Assembly (NCBI GenBank): GCA_023935145.1 | Contig: CM043705.1 | Location: 24,215,290-24,279,289, forward strand | From: Bretschneidera sinensis | Lineage: Eukaryota; Streptophyta; Magnoliopsida; Brassicales; Akaniaceae | Direction: 5' to 3' | DNA: 64,000 bases | Shown here: positions 11,056-22,456 of the stretch, piece after piece | How positions within the stretch are numbered: the first letter of the stretch is position 1 | Layout: every line of letters starts with the position of its first letter | Notes under the pieces: generated by a model | What the model saw: only the letters and a program-made list of their open reading frames with translations | Database searches by the model: none | Told to the model about the DNA's origin: nothing | Made by a program: the position numbers and the translations under genes

Positions 11056-12150
11056 GTGTATAAAATGACGGTTTAAGTGGGGTGTTCGAATTACTTATCT
11101 CATGACAAGATGACCAGCCATTCTTAATTTGATTCAATCTCTTAATCATTTTTTTTATAAAAAAAAATTCATAACACATTTCACTTTGTTTTAATAATAT
11201 AAAATTAAATGAAAGAAAATGAAGGACGGTAGAACATTTGCCCTTAATACTTTTCTATTTGTGACAAGTACCCACTCGGGGTAATTGGTATTAGCAAAGC
11301 TATAAAAAGAAAATTATAAAATTAGTTAAGTTGAGTAATTATCTTAATACTTAATGTTTTAGATAAGAGCTAATTATGATATAAGTGGCCAATAAGAGTT
11401 AACGGTACTCAATTGGCATGCTTAAAAACACTTGAATTAGATAATGACCCAATATCAAAATAATAAAATATATATTCAATGGGTTACTGATTTGGGTTGG
11501 GTAACAAAAATTTAAATCTATGATCCAACTTTAAGTGTTGATTTCATTATTTTTTCAACATAAACTCAAAAACTCAATTCAATCCAACTCATTAAACCAA
11601 TTTAGATTGGTTTGTCGATAGGTTTTGTTGCTCACCCATAATGTCAAGTATAAGACAATTTCAATCCCTAGGGTTCATGTACTTGATTTTTATTGGAGTA
11701 CTGAAACAACTATGAATCCAAAGGCTTTGAATGCCATCAAATATTTCTAAAGTAAAAAATCATTTTAATTTTTTTATTTAGTTTTTTGGACTTTTTATTT
11801 TGTATAAATGATAGTAGATTTGAATGTCACCAAAAACTTCTAATAGAAAAAAAATAGGTTACTCGCGAACATACTCGTCATATATAGGTCGGGTAAAGTT
11901 TCAACATTTCATGACTCCTTTAGAATCCGTCCATATTTATCCGCATCAACTTGACCCATCGTATAATGCCCTTCCCGCACCTATGTAGTCCCACACTTGT
12001 AACACTTTTAGTGCACGTGTTGCTCAAACTATTATTTAAAATGTTATGAATATAAATTTTGATTATAATATTTAATCCTTGTTTTAATATATAATTATAA
12101 AAATTATGCACAATATGTGCACACTTTGTTCTCGTACTGCTCAAGCAAGG

Positions 12151-12200
<50 letters not shown>

Positions 12201-12815
12201 TGAAGAATATCTTGCTAAATCCTAATCAAAGTAATTTAGATATGCATTACATCTTGAGGATAACTTCTATAAGCAAGAATAAAAATTGATCATCGCTTTT
12301 ACTGATAAAAAAAGGATGATCATTGCTTTAGAAATTGAGATTATGATTCCCAAAAGAAGTTATGTAATTATGAAGTGTCTTACTGTCTAGTTGACTCTAT
12401 GGATGACTGTTCAAGACCAAACCCACACTCCAAATTGATTTGGTTGTGGCACAATATGGATCCACACTATACATGAATTGTCGATGATGTCCTGGCTGCT
12501 CCAACCACAATCCACGATAATATTATATCAAGATTAAAGAAGGAAATTATAGGTAAAATGTTATTATCAGAAATGACAAGTTTAACCTAACATTTATGGG
12601 AGATGGAATGCGAAGAACAATCATCTTTAGAAATAAGAGCAAAGGAAAAAGAAGCTACGAAAAAGCATTAAAACCTGTGGTACAACTATGTAGGTATGCT
12701 AGTACGCTGACTTTGTTCTTCTAGGTTATTAAATATAGTATGTATGAAACTCTATTCATATATGACTTCTTAGGCCAATTTTTAATTCAGAGATGGTTAC
12801 TTTTTTCTTTATCAG
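11056..12815. other. Intergenic, no gene recognised
   Basis: AT-rich sequence without a supportable coding region or RNA gene. An (AT)n microsatellite of about 44 bp lies at 12154-12197. Part of 12360-12815 may be decayed upstream or intron sequence of the pectinesterase fragment that follows, ending in a plausible splice acceptor (TTCTTTATCAG at about 12805-12815), but no earlier exon could be recognised. Confidence 0.5.
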
Positions 12816-13064
12816 GGATAAGTGGTGCTGGCTTTACTGTAATGGATATAACATTTGAAGATACATCCTGACCGAACAACATCATGAAAGTATACCTGAG
12901 GAGTGATGTAAACTATGTCTTCAATCAGTATGGATTCCTTGATTATCAAGATACGTTATATGCTAAAAAAGAAAAAACTTTATAGGGAATGTGAAATAGC
13001 ACAGTTTATTTTATTTTGGGGATAGATGCAAGTGTAACATTTACGCTCGAGTTCCCCTTATGGG
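12816..13064 (+). pseudogene. Pectinesterase (pectin methylesterase) fragment
   Basis: Pectinesterases de-esterify cell-wall homogalacturonan. Conserved family blocks can be read in three frames, in family order: SGAGFTVMDITFEDT, then VYLRSDVNYVFNQYGFLDYQ with DTLYA directly after, then LYRECEIAQF, then CNIYARVP. These correspond to the family's SGDGF..ITF, GYQDTLY, FYREC.I.GTVDFIFG and CNI.AR regions; the catalytic GTVDFIFG part is degraded. There is an in-frame TGA after FEDTS and at least two frameshifts. The open side starts after a likely splice acceptor. The other side stops exactly at the CACTA terminus at 13065, so the gene was interrupted by that insertion. Its 3' part was not found anywhere else in the window. 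Confidence 0.82.
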
Positions 13065-13430
13065 CACTACAAGATAAATAGCAGACGCTGGTTACTTTTT
13101 TTAGCATATTTCGGCGCTTTAAAGTGCCGCAATATGCAATATCGACAGATAAACCGCTAGTATGTGTGGTGTTGCAGTGCCAGTACCGGCGCTTAAAAAT
13201 ATGCATTTTCTTTGGCGCTTCTAAGCGCCAGTATATTATAGCGTTTAGAAACGCCGCAAAATTATGTATATTGCGGCACTTTTAAGTGCCACAAAGTAAT
13301 GGCTCTTCCAAGCGCCGTAAATTAGTGGCATTACAAATTCACTACAAACACCAAATATTGGCAATTTTTGTGACACTTTAAGCGCCAAAATACACCTGGC
13401 TTGCGTTTTTACATTATTTTTGGTTTAATA
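13065..13430. repeat. CACTA terminal and sub-terminal inverted motifs
   Basis: After the CACTACAAGA terminus come repeated hairpin-like motifs such as GGCGCTTTAAAGTGCCGC, GGCGCTTCTAAGCGCC and GGCACTTTTAAGTGCCAC, with single half-sites (GGCGCTTAAAAA, AAGCGCCGTAAA, AAGCGCCAAAATA). In CACTA elements sub-terminal repeats of about 10-20 bp are bound by the TnpA-like protein. That role is inferred from the family, not shown here. Confidence 0.7.
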
Positions 13431-13599
13431 TCAACACGTAGACCCATGTTCGTCAATATATGTACCATCAAATCCATAAAAATTCAAATACCAATACAAA
13501 AGTCATTTCATTTACACAAAAAAACATTCATATTTAACATATAAATTCATACACAACCAAGTAATTGAATGAAGTCTGAAAAATTATTTTACCATTACA

Positions 13600-16560
13600 C
13601 TTGAAATCAAATATGAGATCCTCCATTAACCAAGCGTTGTAGTAAAGACTTGAGCTCATCCATTTGGGACTACATACTATTCATTTGATCATCGTGCTTC
13701 GTTGTTATTTCTTAAATATGATGCTCATGCTTTTGATTGAGTTCTTCTATTTGTGCTTTCAAATTATATCTCTTCAGCATAAGCCACATTGTATCCCATA
13801 TTATTCCTAATTTAAGCTGAAAATCCATACACAGCTAAGGGTGTAACTCCAAACCCTTGACCTTGTACACGTCCAGAACTCTCTTCACCCATAAGCTCGG
13901 TGAAGACTTCGTTTTGTATTTGTAAATTATTGCTAGCATCAGAAGATCTTGAAGCAGCGTCAAGTTCGGCCACATGAGCTTCAGCAGTCACCTACTATTA
14001 CGAAACAACAAAGATTAAACTCCCCCGAAGATTGAGTAGCTATTTGCAGCAAAAGTTATATAAAACAAAAGTTGCTTATCAGATTATAGAAAAAGGGGCC
14101 GAATTTCTCCTATTTTTCAATAAAACCTCCTGTAAAAGAAAAACAAAAATACAATCCAAACAATGTAGTCAATTCACAACTTAACAAGGAAGAGAGCAAG
14201 ATACAAAGATGGACATTAGAGAACTGAAGGACAATTAGTCGTTATAACTGTTTTGAATAAAGGAGTGTTGTAATCTGTTTTCTATTTCAAGTTGTAGTTA
14301 ACCAATTCTTGGTTGATCTCACACTATAAATAGGTGTAGTAGCTAATGAAGAAGGCAAGTAATAAGAAATTCAGTTTCTATTTTCTCTCTTTCTCAGTTT
14401 CTTCTTTCCCCTTCTCTGTAATTCTTCCAAGAGTCTGTCTTGAACTCATCAAGACTTGATACAAGACTGTATCAAACTGTCAAGCAAATGACCCAATAGC
14501 AGTTCATAGAAAAATGAGCAAATTTTTCAAAGCATCCATTAATAAAATTGAACTTATCTACCTTATCATAGACCAGAAAAATTTCCATGCAATTGTATCC
14601 TCTACATCACATGAGACAAAGAAAGGGGAACAAATATAACATAACCATTCATAGCTAAGAACCTACTCTGATGCCCCTCACCCACCTCCAAAGGCCATAT
14701 CAATTCAAATGCAAAAAAGAAAAAGAGAAGGACTTCATAAAAACCATACAAACAATAGTTCTTTCATTATTATAATCTCTTGAAATGTAATAGTATGATA
14801 TTTAAATTCATTTACTATGATGTCAAATGCCCTACACATATTGATGTGAACATTCAAAAAATGCAATATAAAAGGTCTAAAATAGCAACATGATGCAGGA
14901 TTTTCCAGACTTCAGTTCTGAATGCTATTTTAAAAAGCTAAACATTCAACAAAAAGAATAAACTATTTTCAAGACCACAAGAGATTATAAAATAGAGATC
15001 AACCCAGTTGGAAGCCAACATTTCCAATCAAATTTAAAAAGATAATATAAAATAAAATTGTAGGGGAAGCTCTTTCACAGACCTACAGTACTAAACAAAA
15101 GCTTTGGAGATTAAGACCATCATTGGTCTGAAGCCCTCAATTAACTGACAAATTTCTCATCTTACATAAGATTAAGAGGAACATAAGATTAAGAGAATGA
15201 TAAAATTAATTAATTTCATCTCATCTTACATTTGATATTAAAAAATAGACATAAAATTAAGAAAATTAACCTCAAAAATAGAAAAGCAAATCACATGCAT
15301 GCAGGGGCCGAACTAGTTTTGTTGAACTTACCACAAATTGTCTTGATGCTTTATCAATAAAAGTTTCATCCTTGCGTTTATGAGTTTCAGTAAAAGACTC
15401 TATATGCCCGGGCTCATTTCCATGTTTCATCTCCTACCATTTATGAAAAGAGTTCAAACAATGACTCAATACACTACGTCTCAAATGAGAGATTGGACGA
15501 ATAAAGCAAATCAACTCACATATTCATCCCTTTTTTCTAGTAAAACTCTTTGATCGGCCATGTGAGGACATTATTGTCTTTCACGTGCTGTTGTCCCTAT
15601 CGTAGAATATTTCTACACCAATGATAAACCAATTGACTAATAAATCATTAAAAGAAAATAGAAACAATGAGAATTCTAATGAACATATTTATGAAAAAAC
15701 AATCTCACTCTGCTCAGAAACCAGTAGTTCACAAGTTGTTTCCACTGGTGATCTACTCCTTTTGGAACATTATTGCTCAAAACTTGTTGTTTTGTTTTGT
15801 TCCTCGTGTGGTCCCTTTTAAGCACATACCTGTAGTCTTTCCATTTTTTTCCGATCATCCTCAATAATATTTTGTCGATCGCCTCAATCATAAGATAATG
15901 AAACTTCCTCTACCACAAAGAAAAGAAATAATACAAATAAGTATTTTTGGTGTTAGGGAGTATATGCATGTACAACACCCCAAAAAGGGAAGAGAAACCC
16001 AAATTAAGTTGTTGTTAATTACCCGAATCAATAAAACAAGGTCCTTTTTGTAGTTGGAAGGCACCTTCTTCCAATCCGTGTAACCAAGCGGACAAAGGTT
16101 CCCTCTCTTTGCAACTTTGCCCAACCAGCTACTTAATATTTGCCCACCTTTTTTCACAGGTTGATTATGTGCATTGAAGTGGACAACAATTTTCTCCCCA
16201 CATTCCAAGGACCACACTTGTGATGTTTGCATTACACATGTTTGCTTTCTCACCATCTCTTCAGAATCTATACATTGAAAACAAAAATTTTATAATTAGG
16301 ATAACAATGTGATATCAAACTAGTTATAAAGAGAACGTCTTATAATACAAAAATTACCAATTATCTTGTATTGTTCATTATCATTGTTTTGACTTTCCAT
16401 TGTTTTTGGTTCGGTCTTAGAATCACTTTGAGAGTCACGATCATCTTCAAGGTTATACTCATGCTCATGTTCAATATCTTCTTGCTGTTGTGAAGACCCA
16501 GCTGGAGATTGGTTTGACATAGTAGCTCTGACTGAGGGAGGAATATATTTTGACCTAAAC
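13600..16560 (-). pseudogene. CACTA second ORF, plant transposase (Ptta/En/Spm) type, multi-exon
   Basis: Scattered exons match the order of the plant Ptta/En/Spm transposase family. An N-terminal acidic, glutamine/serine-rich segment starts RSKYIPPSVRATMSNQ (about 16550-16361). Then about 16268-16030 has GGQILSSWLGKVAKRGNLCP and DWKKVPSNYK; 15887-15680 has GKKWKDYRYVLKRDH and GVDHQWKQLVNYW; 15432-15331 has FTETHKRKDETFIDKAS flanked by good AG and GT sites. About 13985-13620 has TELMGEESSGRVQGQGFGV and a terminal coiled-coil-like part (MDELKSLLQRL). The product probably binds DNA for CACTA mobilisation. In-frame stops occur in the last exon. An LTR-like insertion (14200-14490) sits in the intron before that exon. 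Confidence 0.75.
14200..14490 (+). mobile_element. Probable copia solo-LTR remnant in a CACTA intron
   Basis: A compact promoter-like stretch: CACACTATAAATAGGTGTAG (about 14322), then CT-rich sequence with TTTCTCTCTTTCTCAG and a run ending near TGATACAAGACTGTATCA. This resembles the U3-R-U5 layout of short copia LTRs. Exact termini and target duplications are unclear, so a non-LTR origin remains possible. Confidence 0.4.
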
Positions 16561-17118
16561 ATGTTGCAATCAATATACATAAAAACATAAACTTGCTTAT
16601 ATCTCACAGGTCCATCAAACACTGGCCTTAAGCAAACAAGTCATTGACAAAAGCAAATATACAACAGTAACAATAACAATAAAAAGGATCGTGCTATAAG
16701 TCTCACCTTTTTGTGTACAACAGAACACATATGCTTAATCTTAGTTGTGAGTTGTGCCACTGCAAAGCGATGAAAAAAGAGGGCATCAATAATCCTTTAA
16801 CTGAAATGCAAGCAATGACTAAAATGGAAAATTTTCAAAAACCAAAGAACAGAACATAATAGGGAGAAGAGCAGTCTGATTTCTATCAGGTGAGCCCCTG
16901 TGCAGGTGCATGTGCTAGTGCAGAACAGATGGAAAAAGAAAAAATAAAATATAACAAGTTAAAAAGCATGTGCATAGTGTGTGCATTCAACTAGTTAGCT
17001 CTGAAAGCAAAATAGACAAATTTAGCATGTGATATTCTGCAATTATCAACTGATGAGCACAATATGAACAATCTATTAAACTTCTCAACAAAATCAAATT
17101 TGCAGAATTCCATTCTCT

Positions 17119-17400
17119 TTATTTCAAACCCAATCCTTTGATAATCTTCATGGCTTCATAATAATTTGTTGGTATTGGAGCATATATCGAAAATGCCATG
17201 TTGATAAACTCAAGCAACAAAGTAAGAGATTTACTAGACCACCCATTCAAACATTTAATGTGTAGTAGGTATAACATAAAAGTTAACTTTGTGAAATTCT
17301 GACAACCTAGATAAAGTTCATTATCATAATCTTTCATCAAATTGTGATACTAAGTCGTCTCATTAATAGCAGAATGAACTGGATGTTCGACGTGTAAAGG
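17119..17400 (-). pseudogene. TNP2-type CACTA transposase, downstream part of the N-terminal region
   Basis: The frame reads ELYLGCQNFTKLTFMLYLLH, then KCLNGWSSKSLTLLLEF, then PTNYYEAMKIIKGLGL, which is the conserved segment between the transposase-associated domain and the TNP2 core in plant CACTA transposases. An in-frame TAG lies near 17350. It continues directly from the segment at 23320-23776 once the copia element is disregarded. Reading ends at a stop right after the LGL motif, so the large catalytic TNP2 core is missing; the next recognisable coding DNA leftward already belongs to the second ORF. Confidence 0.85.
17396..17400. repeat. Left target-site duplication AAAGG of the copia element
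   Basis: AAAGG immediately precedes the TGTTGG terminus and is repeated immediately after the other LTR at 23320-23324. Confidence 0.95.
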
Positions 17401-18221
17401 TGTTGGAAATCACCTTCAAGATGCCCAAGTGGTGATCTTCTAAACACCCAAGTCTAGAATGACTTGTAATGAACAGATACAACAATCAAGCAAAGAAGGA
17501 GCATAAGCAATTGTTATCAAGTTTCGGCAAATGCCTATGTCCCTGTAAGCTACTCCGAGCTCTCTGCACTAAATCAATGAGTTCTTACAAATACAACAAC
17601 ACCTCCTCAAGAACCCTCTTGTTCTTGATACATGAAAGAAGATAAAAGAAAAAGATAAGAACTAAGTGTTTCCCTAGAATTTTCCCCAAGAAAATTCCAA
17701 TTACAAAGCTCTTGAACCCCTCTTCTTGTATGCTCTCTCTCTTTCTCAATCCCAGCCACTCTTGAATGAGATCTATTCTAGTGCCTCTTTTGTGTTTTGT
17801 GTCTTTTCACTCTCACACTTGCACTTGAATTCTCTTGTATGATGATGTTATCTTTCTCACCTTTGTGATTGAAGCTAGACGACCCTTTATATAGTGCACC
17901 AACTTCTTGAACCAATCTTGAAGTCAATCTCAACCCTTAGATCTTGAGGACCAATCAATCATAGCCCTCCAACAAGTCTAAGTGATCCTTTGCATTTTAA
18001 TCAAGCCCCACACACCAGGAGAAGAGTGTTGAAAATTGGCATCAGGTGTGCCTTCGTGCTGAGGCTCAGAACTTGGTGCCTTGCTGGAGGCTGTGGCGCG
18101 GACACCTTGAGCTAAACTCCCGGACATGCTGGAGGCCACGGCGCCCAAGGCTTGGCCGCGGCGCACAACCAGACCTGATGCTGAACTCTTCAACTTTTTA
18201 ATTTTTGACAAATTCCTAACA
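17401..18221 (-). repeat. Copia 3' LTR
   Basis: The sequence runs from TGTTGGAAATCACC to the AACA end on the plus strand and matches 22457-23319 throughout. It is shorter by about 40 bp, mostly because the 5' LTR has a local duplication near 23100-23200 (around GTGCTGAGGCT and GGACACCTTGAG). Confidence 0.95.
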
Positions 18222-18240
18222 AATCTCTACCTTTGTCAAA
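18222..18240 (-). other. Copia polypurine tract
   Basis: On the minus strand GACAAAGGTAGAGATT directly precedes the 3' LTR and is the expected plus-strand-DNA primer. Confidence 0.85.
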
Positions 18241-18348
18241 GCAATTAAACCCGAAACCATTGTGCAAAGAACTCAGGATTCAAACTCAACTTGAGGTACC
18301 TAAATCTGCAGGATTTTCTTCCGTGGCCACCTTGTCCACATGAATGCA

Positions 18349-19666
18349 TCATTTCGTAACATTTTCCCGAATGAAATGATACCGAACATCCATATACTTT
18401 ATCCTCTCATGAAACACCGAATTCTTGGATAAATGCAACACACTTTGGCTATCCGAATACACCACCACCTGCTCTTTCAGGACCTTCAACTCTTCCAACA
18501 ACACTTTGCACCACATAGCCTCCTTAATGGCTTCCGTTGCCACTATGTACTAAGCCTCGGTTGTTGAGAGTGCTACTACCGGCTGCAACTAAGCCTTCCA
18601 ACTTATACAACATCCATTTAAGTTGAAGAAGTAGGAGGTAATCGATATTCTTTTATCCTGGTCTGCTCTATAGTCCGAATCAGCATAACCCTCAAGACAG
18701 ATGGACTTACCCCTCTTCTCATAAACCAGCCCCACATCTGGGCTTCCCTTCAAGTACCTCAGCAACCACTTCATCCCAAGCCAATGCTCCTTTTCGAGAT
18801 TACTCTTAAACCTGCTGAGAACACTTATTGCATGAGCAATGTCGGGTCTAGTGCTTAAAATGGTGAACATTATAGATCCAACCGCACTAGAGTAAGGGAC
18901 CTTTTCTATTTCCTTCTTCTCTTCATCTGACCTCGGACATTGATCGCCATAGAACTTGAAATGACTAGCAAGGGGAACCTTCACTGGTTTGCTATCTTCC
19001 ATAGAAAACTTAGATATCATCTTTTCTATGTAGGAAGTCTGAGAAATTTTTAATCTGTTTCTCTCCCTTTCCCATATTATACTTATCCTAAAGATCTTCT
19101 ATGCATGGCCAAGATCCTTCATCTCAAACTCTGAACTGAGTTGAGATTTCAATTTTTCTATCCTCTCCCTGCTATTCCCAACCAACAGCATATCATCGAC
19201 ATAGATGAGGATAATCACCATTGCCTCCACCTTGTGCCCCTTGTAGTACAAGCACGAATCATTGTAGTTCCTCATGAAACCCAAGCTAGTTACAAAGGAA
19301 TCGAACCTCTTATTCCATTGCCGAGGTGATTGCTTTAGGCCATAGAGAGATTTCTTCAGTTGGCACACCAAATCTCCCTGCCTTCCCTCCTCATAGCCTT
19401 TGGGTTGCCTTATGTAGTTGGTCTCATTAAGCTCTCAATGTAAGAACGCTGTCTTCACATCAATTTGCTTGATTTCCCAATTAAATTGGACCACCATTGC
19501 TAACACTATCCTTATCGTCTTGTATTTCACAATCGGGTGAGAATATTTCAGTGAAATCTATGCCTTCTCTTTGTGTGAACCCATTCGCCACTAGCCTAGC
19601 CTTATACCGGACTTCATCCCCTGGAGTGTTCCCTTCTGTGATCTTGTAAATCCATTTACAATCCAC
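18349..19666 (-). pseudogene. Copia reverse transcriptase and RNase H region
   Basis: Reverse transcriptase copies element RNA into DNA. Visible blocks, in order, are CKWIYKITEG and VRYKARLVANGFTQREGIDF (19481-19666), LKKSLYGLKQSPRQWN and the active-site YVDDMLLVG (19099-19371). Then come the connection/RNase H part PYSSAVGSIMF, LSTRPDIAHAISVLSRF and GYADSDYRADQDKR (18589-19020), and EAIKEAMWCKVLLEEL with DSQSVLHLSKN (18349-18543). The first piece is in a different frame from the rest, and stops separate the pieces, so no active enzyme is encoded. Confidence 0.93.
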
Positions 19667-20002
19667 AACTCTCTATTTTTCTAGTTTAGGCACCAATTTC
19701 CAAGAGTTGTTATTCCTCAAAGAATCCATTTCTTCCTCCATAGCTAGCTGCCACTTTGATGAATCCTTACATTCCATGGCATCCATGTAAGTTTTTGGTT
19801 CAACCCCTCCTTATGAATAAGAAGCTGCTACATTAGCATCCACAAAACTATATCTCAAAGGTGGTCTGACCACCCTCCTTTACCGGTCCCTTGTGAGCTG
19901 ATAATCATTCTGATTTGCTGCATCGTCCCCTTCTAGTTCAGCCTCCTCTTGAGTATCCTGAGCTTGGCCTTCATTAATGGGCTCTACCTGGTCTGAACCC
20001 TC

Positions 20003-21258
20003 TTACCTTCCTCTCTCTACCTGAACTGAATTTTCCTTGAAGCTATGCTCCACAAATACCGGGCTAGTTTGCCCACTATTCCCTACAGGGTTAGTTTTCT
20101 CGAAATAGGGAAATAACAATTCATTAAAAATGATATCCCTACTTATTATGAGTTTTGTTCTTTTTAGCTCTAAGGAGCACAACCTATACCCCTTAACCCC
20201 ATCACCATACCCTAGAAACACACATTTTCTGGACCTTGGGCTAAGTTTATCATCCTTTTGATGTGCAAACGCAGTACATCCAAAAGTTCTAAGGTTGTTC
20301 AACTCAAGGGGTTTCCCACTCCACATCTCCTCAGGAGTCTTAAGGTCTAAAGCCCTAGAGGGTGATCTATTAACCAAATATGCGGCAGTAGACATAGCTT
20401 CCCCCCAAAAACATTTTGGTAAACCGGACCCAATTAACATGCACCTAACCTTATCCATAAGGGTCCTATTCATCCTCTCAGCAACTCCATTTTGCTGAGG
20501 GGTTTTTACAACCGTTCTATGTCTTAGAATCCCATTTAACTCACAGAATTGATCAAAATCCTTATTAAAAAATTCTAAGCCATTATCGGTTCTTAACACC
20601 TTAACTACCCTGCCCATTTGAATCTCCAGCAACTTTTTCCACACCACAAATTTATTTAAAGCATCTGATTTATTTTTAAGCAAATAAACCCAAACCTTTC
20701 TAGAATAATCATCAATTAAAGACAGAAAGTAAACATTATCTCCCTGTGTTGGTGTTCTTACTGGTCCCCAAAGATCTGCATGAATGTAGTCAAGAACACC
20801 CTTAGACTTGTGCAATCTGGTGTTGAAGTTGACCCGAGAACACAACATTCGCATAAATCAAGTTTGTCTACCTTGTCACCACCAAGTAGACAATCCTTGC
20901 TAAGAACTTGCAGGCCCTTTTCGCTCATATGTCCCAAGTGATTGTGCCAAAGAACCGCCTTATCCATCTCAGCTATCAAGCTTGCTGCTTGATCCTTGAT
21001 TTCTGTCTCTCCGATCATCTCATAGAGACCATCCTTTATTGCTGCTTTGATCACTATCAAAGATCCCTTGGTTACCTTGATCTCTTCTCCCTCTGCTTTG
21101 TATGTGTACCCCATGGAATATAACTGCCCCAATGAGATCAAATTTCTTCTCAAATTTGGAAGATACCTCACATTACGTAGCAGCCTTGTGACTCCATCAA
21201 ACATCCTCAATTGGATGTCTCCTATCCCCCTCACTTGGCAAGAAGTATCATTCCCCAA
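20003..21258 (-). pseudogene. Copia protease tail and integrase
   Basis: The integrase inserts the DNA copy into the genome. From 21258 the frame carries protease-to-linker sequence (VRYLPNLRRNLISLGQL), then the integrase zinc-binding region LWHNHLGHMSEKGLQVLS with a CECC pair downstream. The core follows in another frame from 20854: DYIHADLWGPV (first Asp), LRTDNGLEF (second Asp) and PQQNGVAERMNRTL (Glu). GKPL and RTFGCTAFAH follow, typical of the copia integrase C-terminal side. A frame change near 20840 and a stop at about 20001 inactivate it. Confidence 0.93.
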
Positions 21259-21297
21259 GAAAACCTTTCCATCATTAGTTTCCTTGAAATTCTTGAA

Positions 21298-22236
21298 CTA
21301 ATCCCTATGAGGGCACATGTGATAAGTGCACCCGGAATCCAGGATCCATTTCTCGTTGCCTTTCCTCTTGCTCACATTTGAGCACACAACAAGAACATCA
21401 TCTTGCTGTTCTCCTTTGGTAACTGAAGCCTCTCCATTCTTGGTATGGCTTCCTCCTCTCTCATCCCACATCTTCTTCTTGCAATCTTTCTTGAAATGAC
21501 CCTCCTTATTGCAGTAGTAGCATGTCTTTCCTCCAAATCTTGGTTTGGCGTGCAATCTCCCATGGCTCTGCCCTTTACCCTTTGATTTCTCCCGATAGTT
21601 GCCATGGATGCTACTGCCATTCCAAGTTGTTGGCCTTCCGCTAACGAACAACCCTTCTCCACTTGATGCTTCCCTCATCTTGGCTTTGAAATCATGAGCC
21701 CTTATAGCATTTATCACAATTTTCTTGGTTAGTGTATCTCTTCCATATTCAATAGCATTAATCAAACTTTCAAAACAATTAGGAAGAGAATTCAATAACA
21801 TGACAACCAATTGTTCATCCGGGAATGTTATACTACAACTAGCCAAATCTTGAACTAGTTTATTAAACACATCAAGATTATCTTGCAACTCTTTATTAGG
21901 ATCTATTTTAAAAGCAAAGATTCGTCTAAGAAGATAAATCTTATTAGGCAAAGTTTTCGTAAAAAACAACTCATCTAGTTTCTTCCATATGACAGTTGGA
22001 TCTTTCGATTCTCTGCACTCCATTGTGACACTATCCGACATGTGCAGAAAGATAGTGCTATATGCCATCTTCTTCATCTCAATCCGCTGGACCTCCGTGA
22101 TAATTGCTGGAAAAACGTCATCTTCTCCAATAGCCAAGTCCACCTTTTGTTGCATAAGAACCACTTTGAATTTCCGCTTCCAAAGGGCAAAGTCTCCCTT
22201 TCCATCAAACTTCTCAACAATGAAGTTTGAACCCAT
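21298..22236 (-). pseudogene. Copia gag and protease start
   Basis: The 312-codon frame starts MGSNFIVEKFDGKGDFALWK, a copia gag start. The UBN2-type capsid region follows (DPTVIWKKLDELF, LVVMLLNSLP), then one CCHC zinc knuckle CYYCNKEGHFKKDC at residues about 237-250 for RNA packaging. The protease begins at the end: WILDSGCTYHMC contains the active-site DSG. A TAG follows at about 21298, and the same frame continues beyond it at 21258. Because later frames are also broken, the stop is best read as decay. Confidence 0.94.
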
Positions 22237-22443
22237 ATTGCCGAGAAAATCCCAGATTTATGCAACACCCACAATTGCTTTCCAACTTCTAAATCTCAAG
22301 AACTCGATCAAATCATGATCCCAGCACCGTTCTTGAATCACCCTCAGGAACCCGATCAGATCTAGATCCCAGTACCGTTCTTGAATAACCCAAGAAGTTG
22401 ACCTTTGATTCTTATCGTCTTGCTCTGATACCCAGCTGTACAA

Positions 22444-22456
22444 GCTCTGATAACAC
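22444..22456 (-). other. Copia primer-binding site
   Basis: On the minus strand GTGTTATCAGAGC sits directly inside the 5' LTR and resembles the complement of the initiator Met-tRNA 3' end (TGGTATCAGAGC). A second, better copy, GGGTATCAGAGC, lies about 20 bp further inward (about 22424-22435). Confidence 0.85.

Noticed and set aside
21290..21300. Programmed stop-codon read-through between copia gag and protease/integrase
   Set aside because: The same frame continues after a single TAG, but the pol part has further stops and frame changes, so random decay is more likely.
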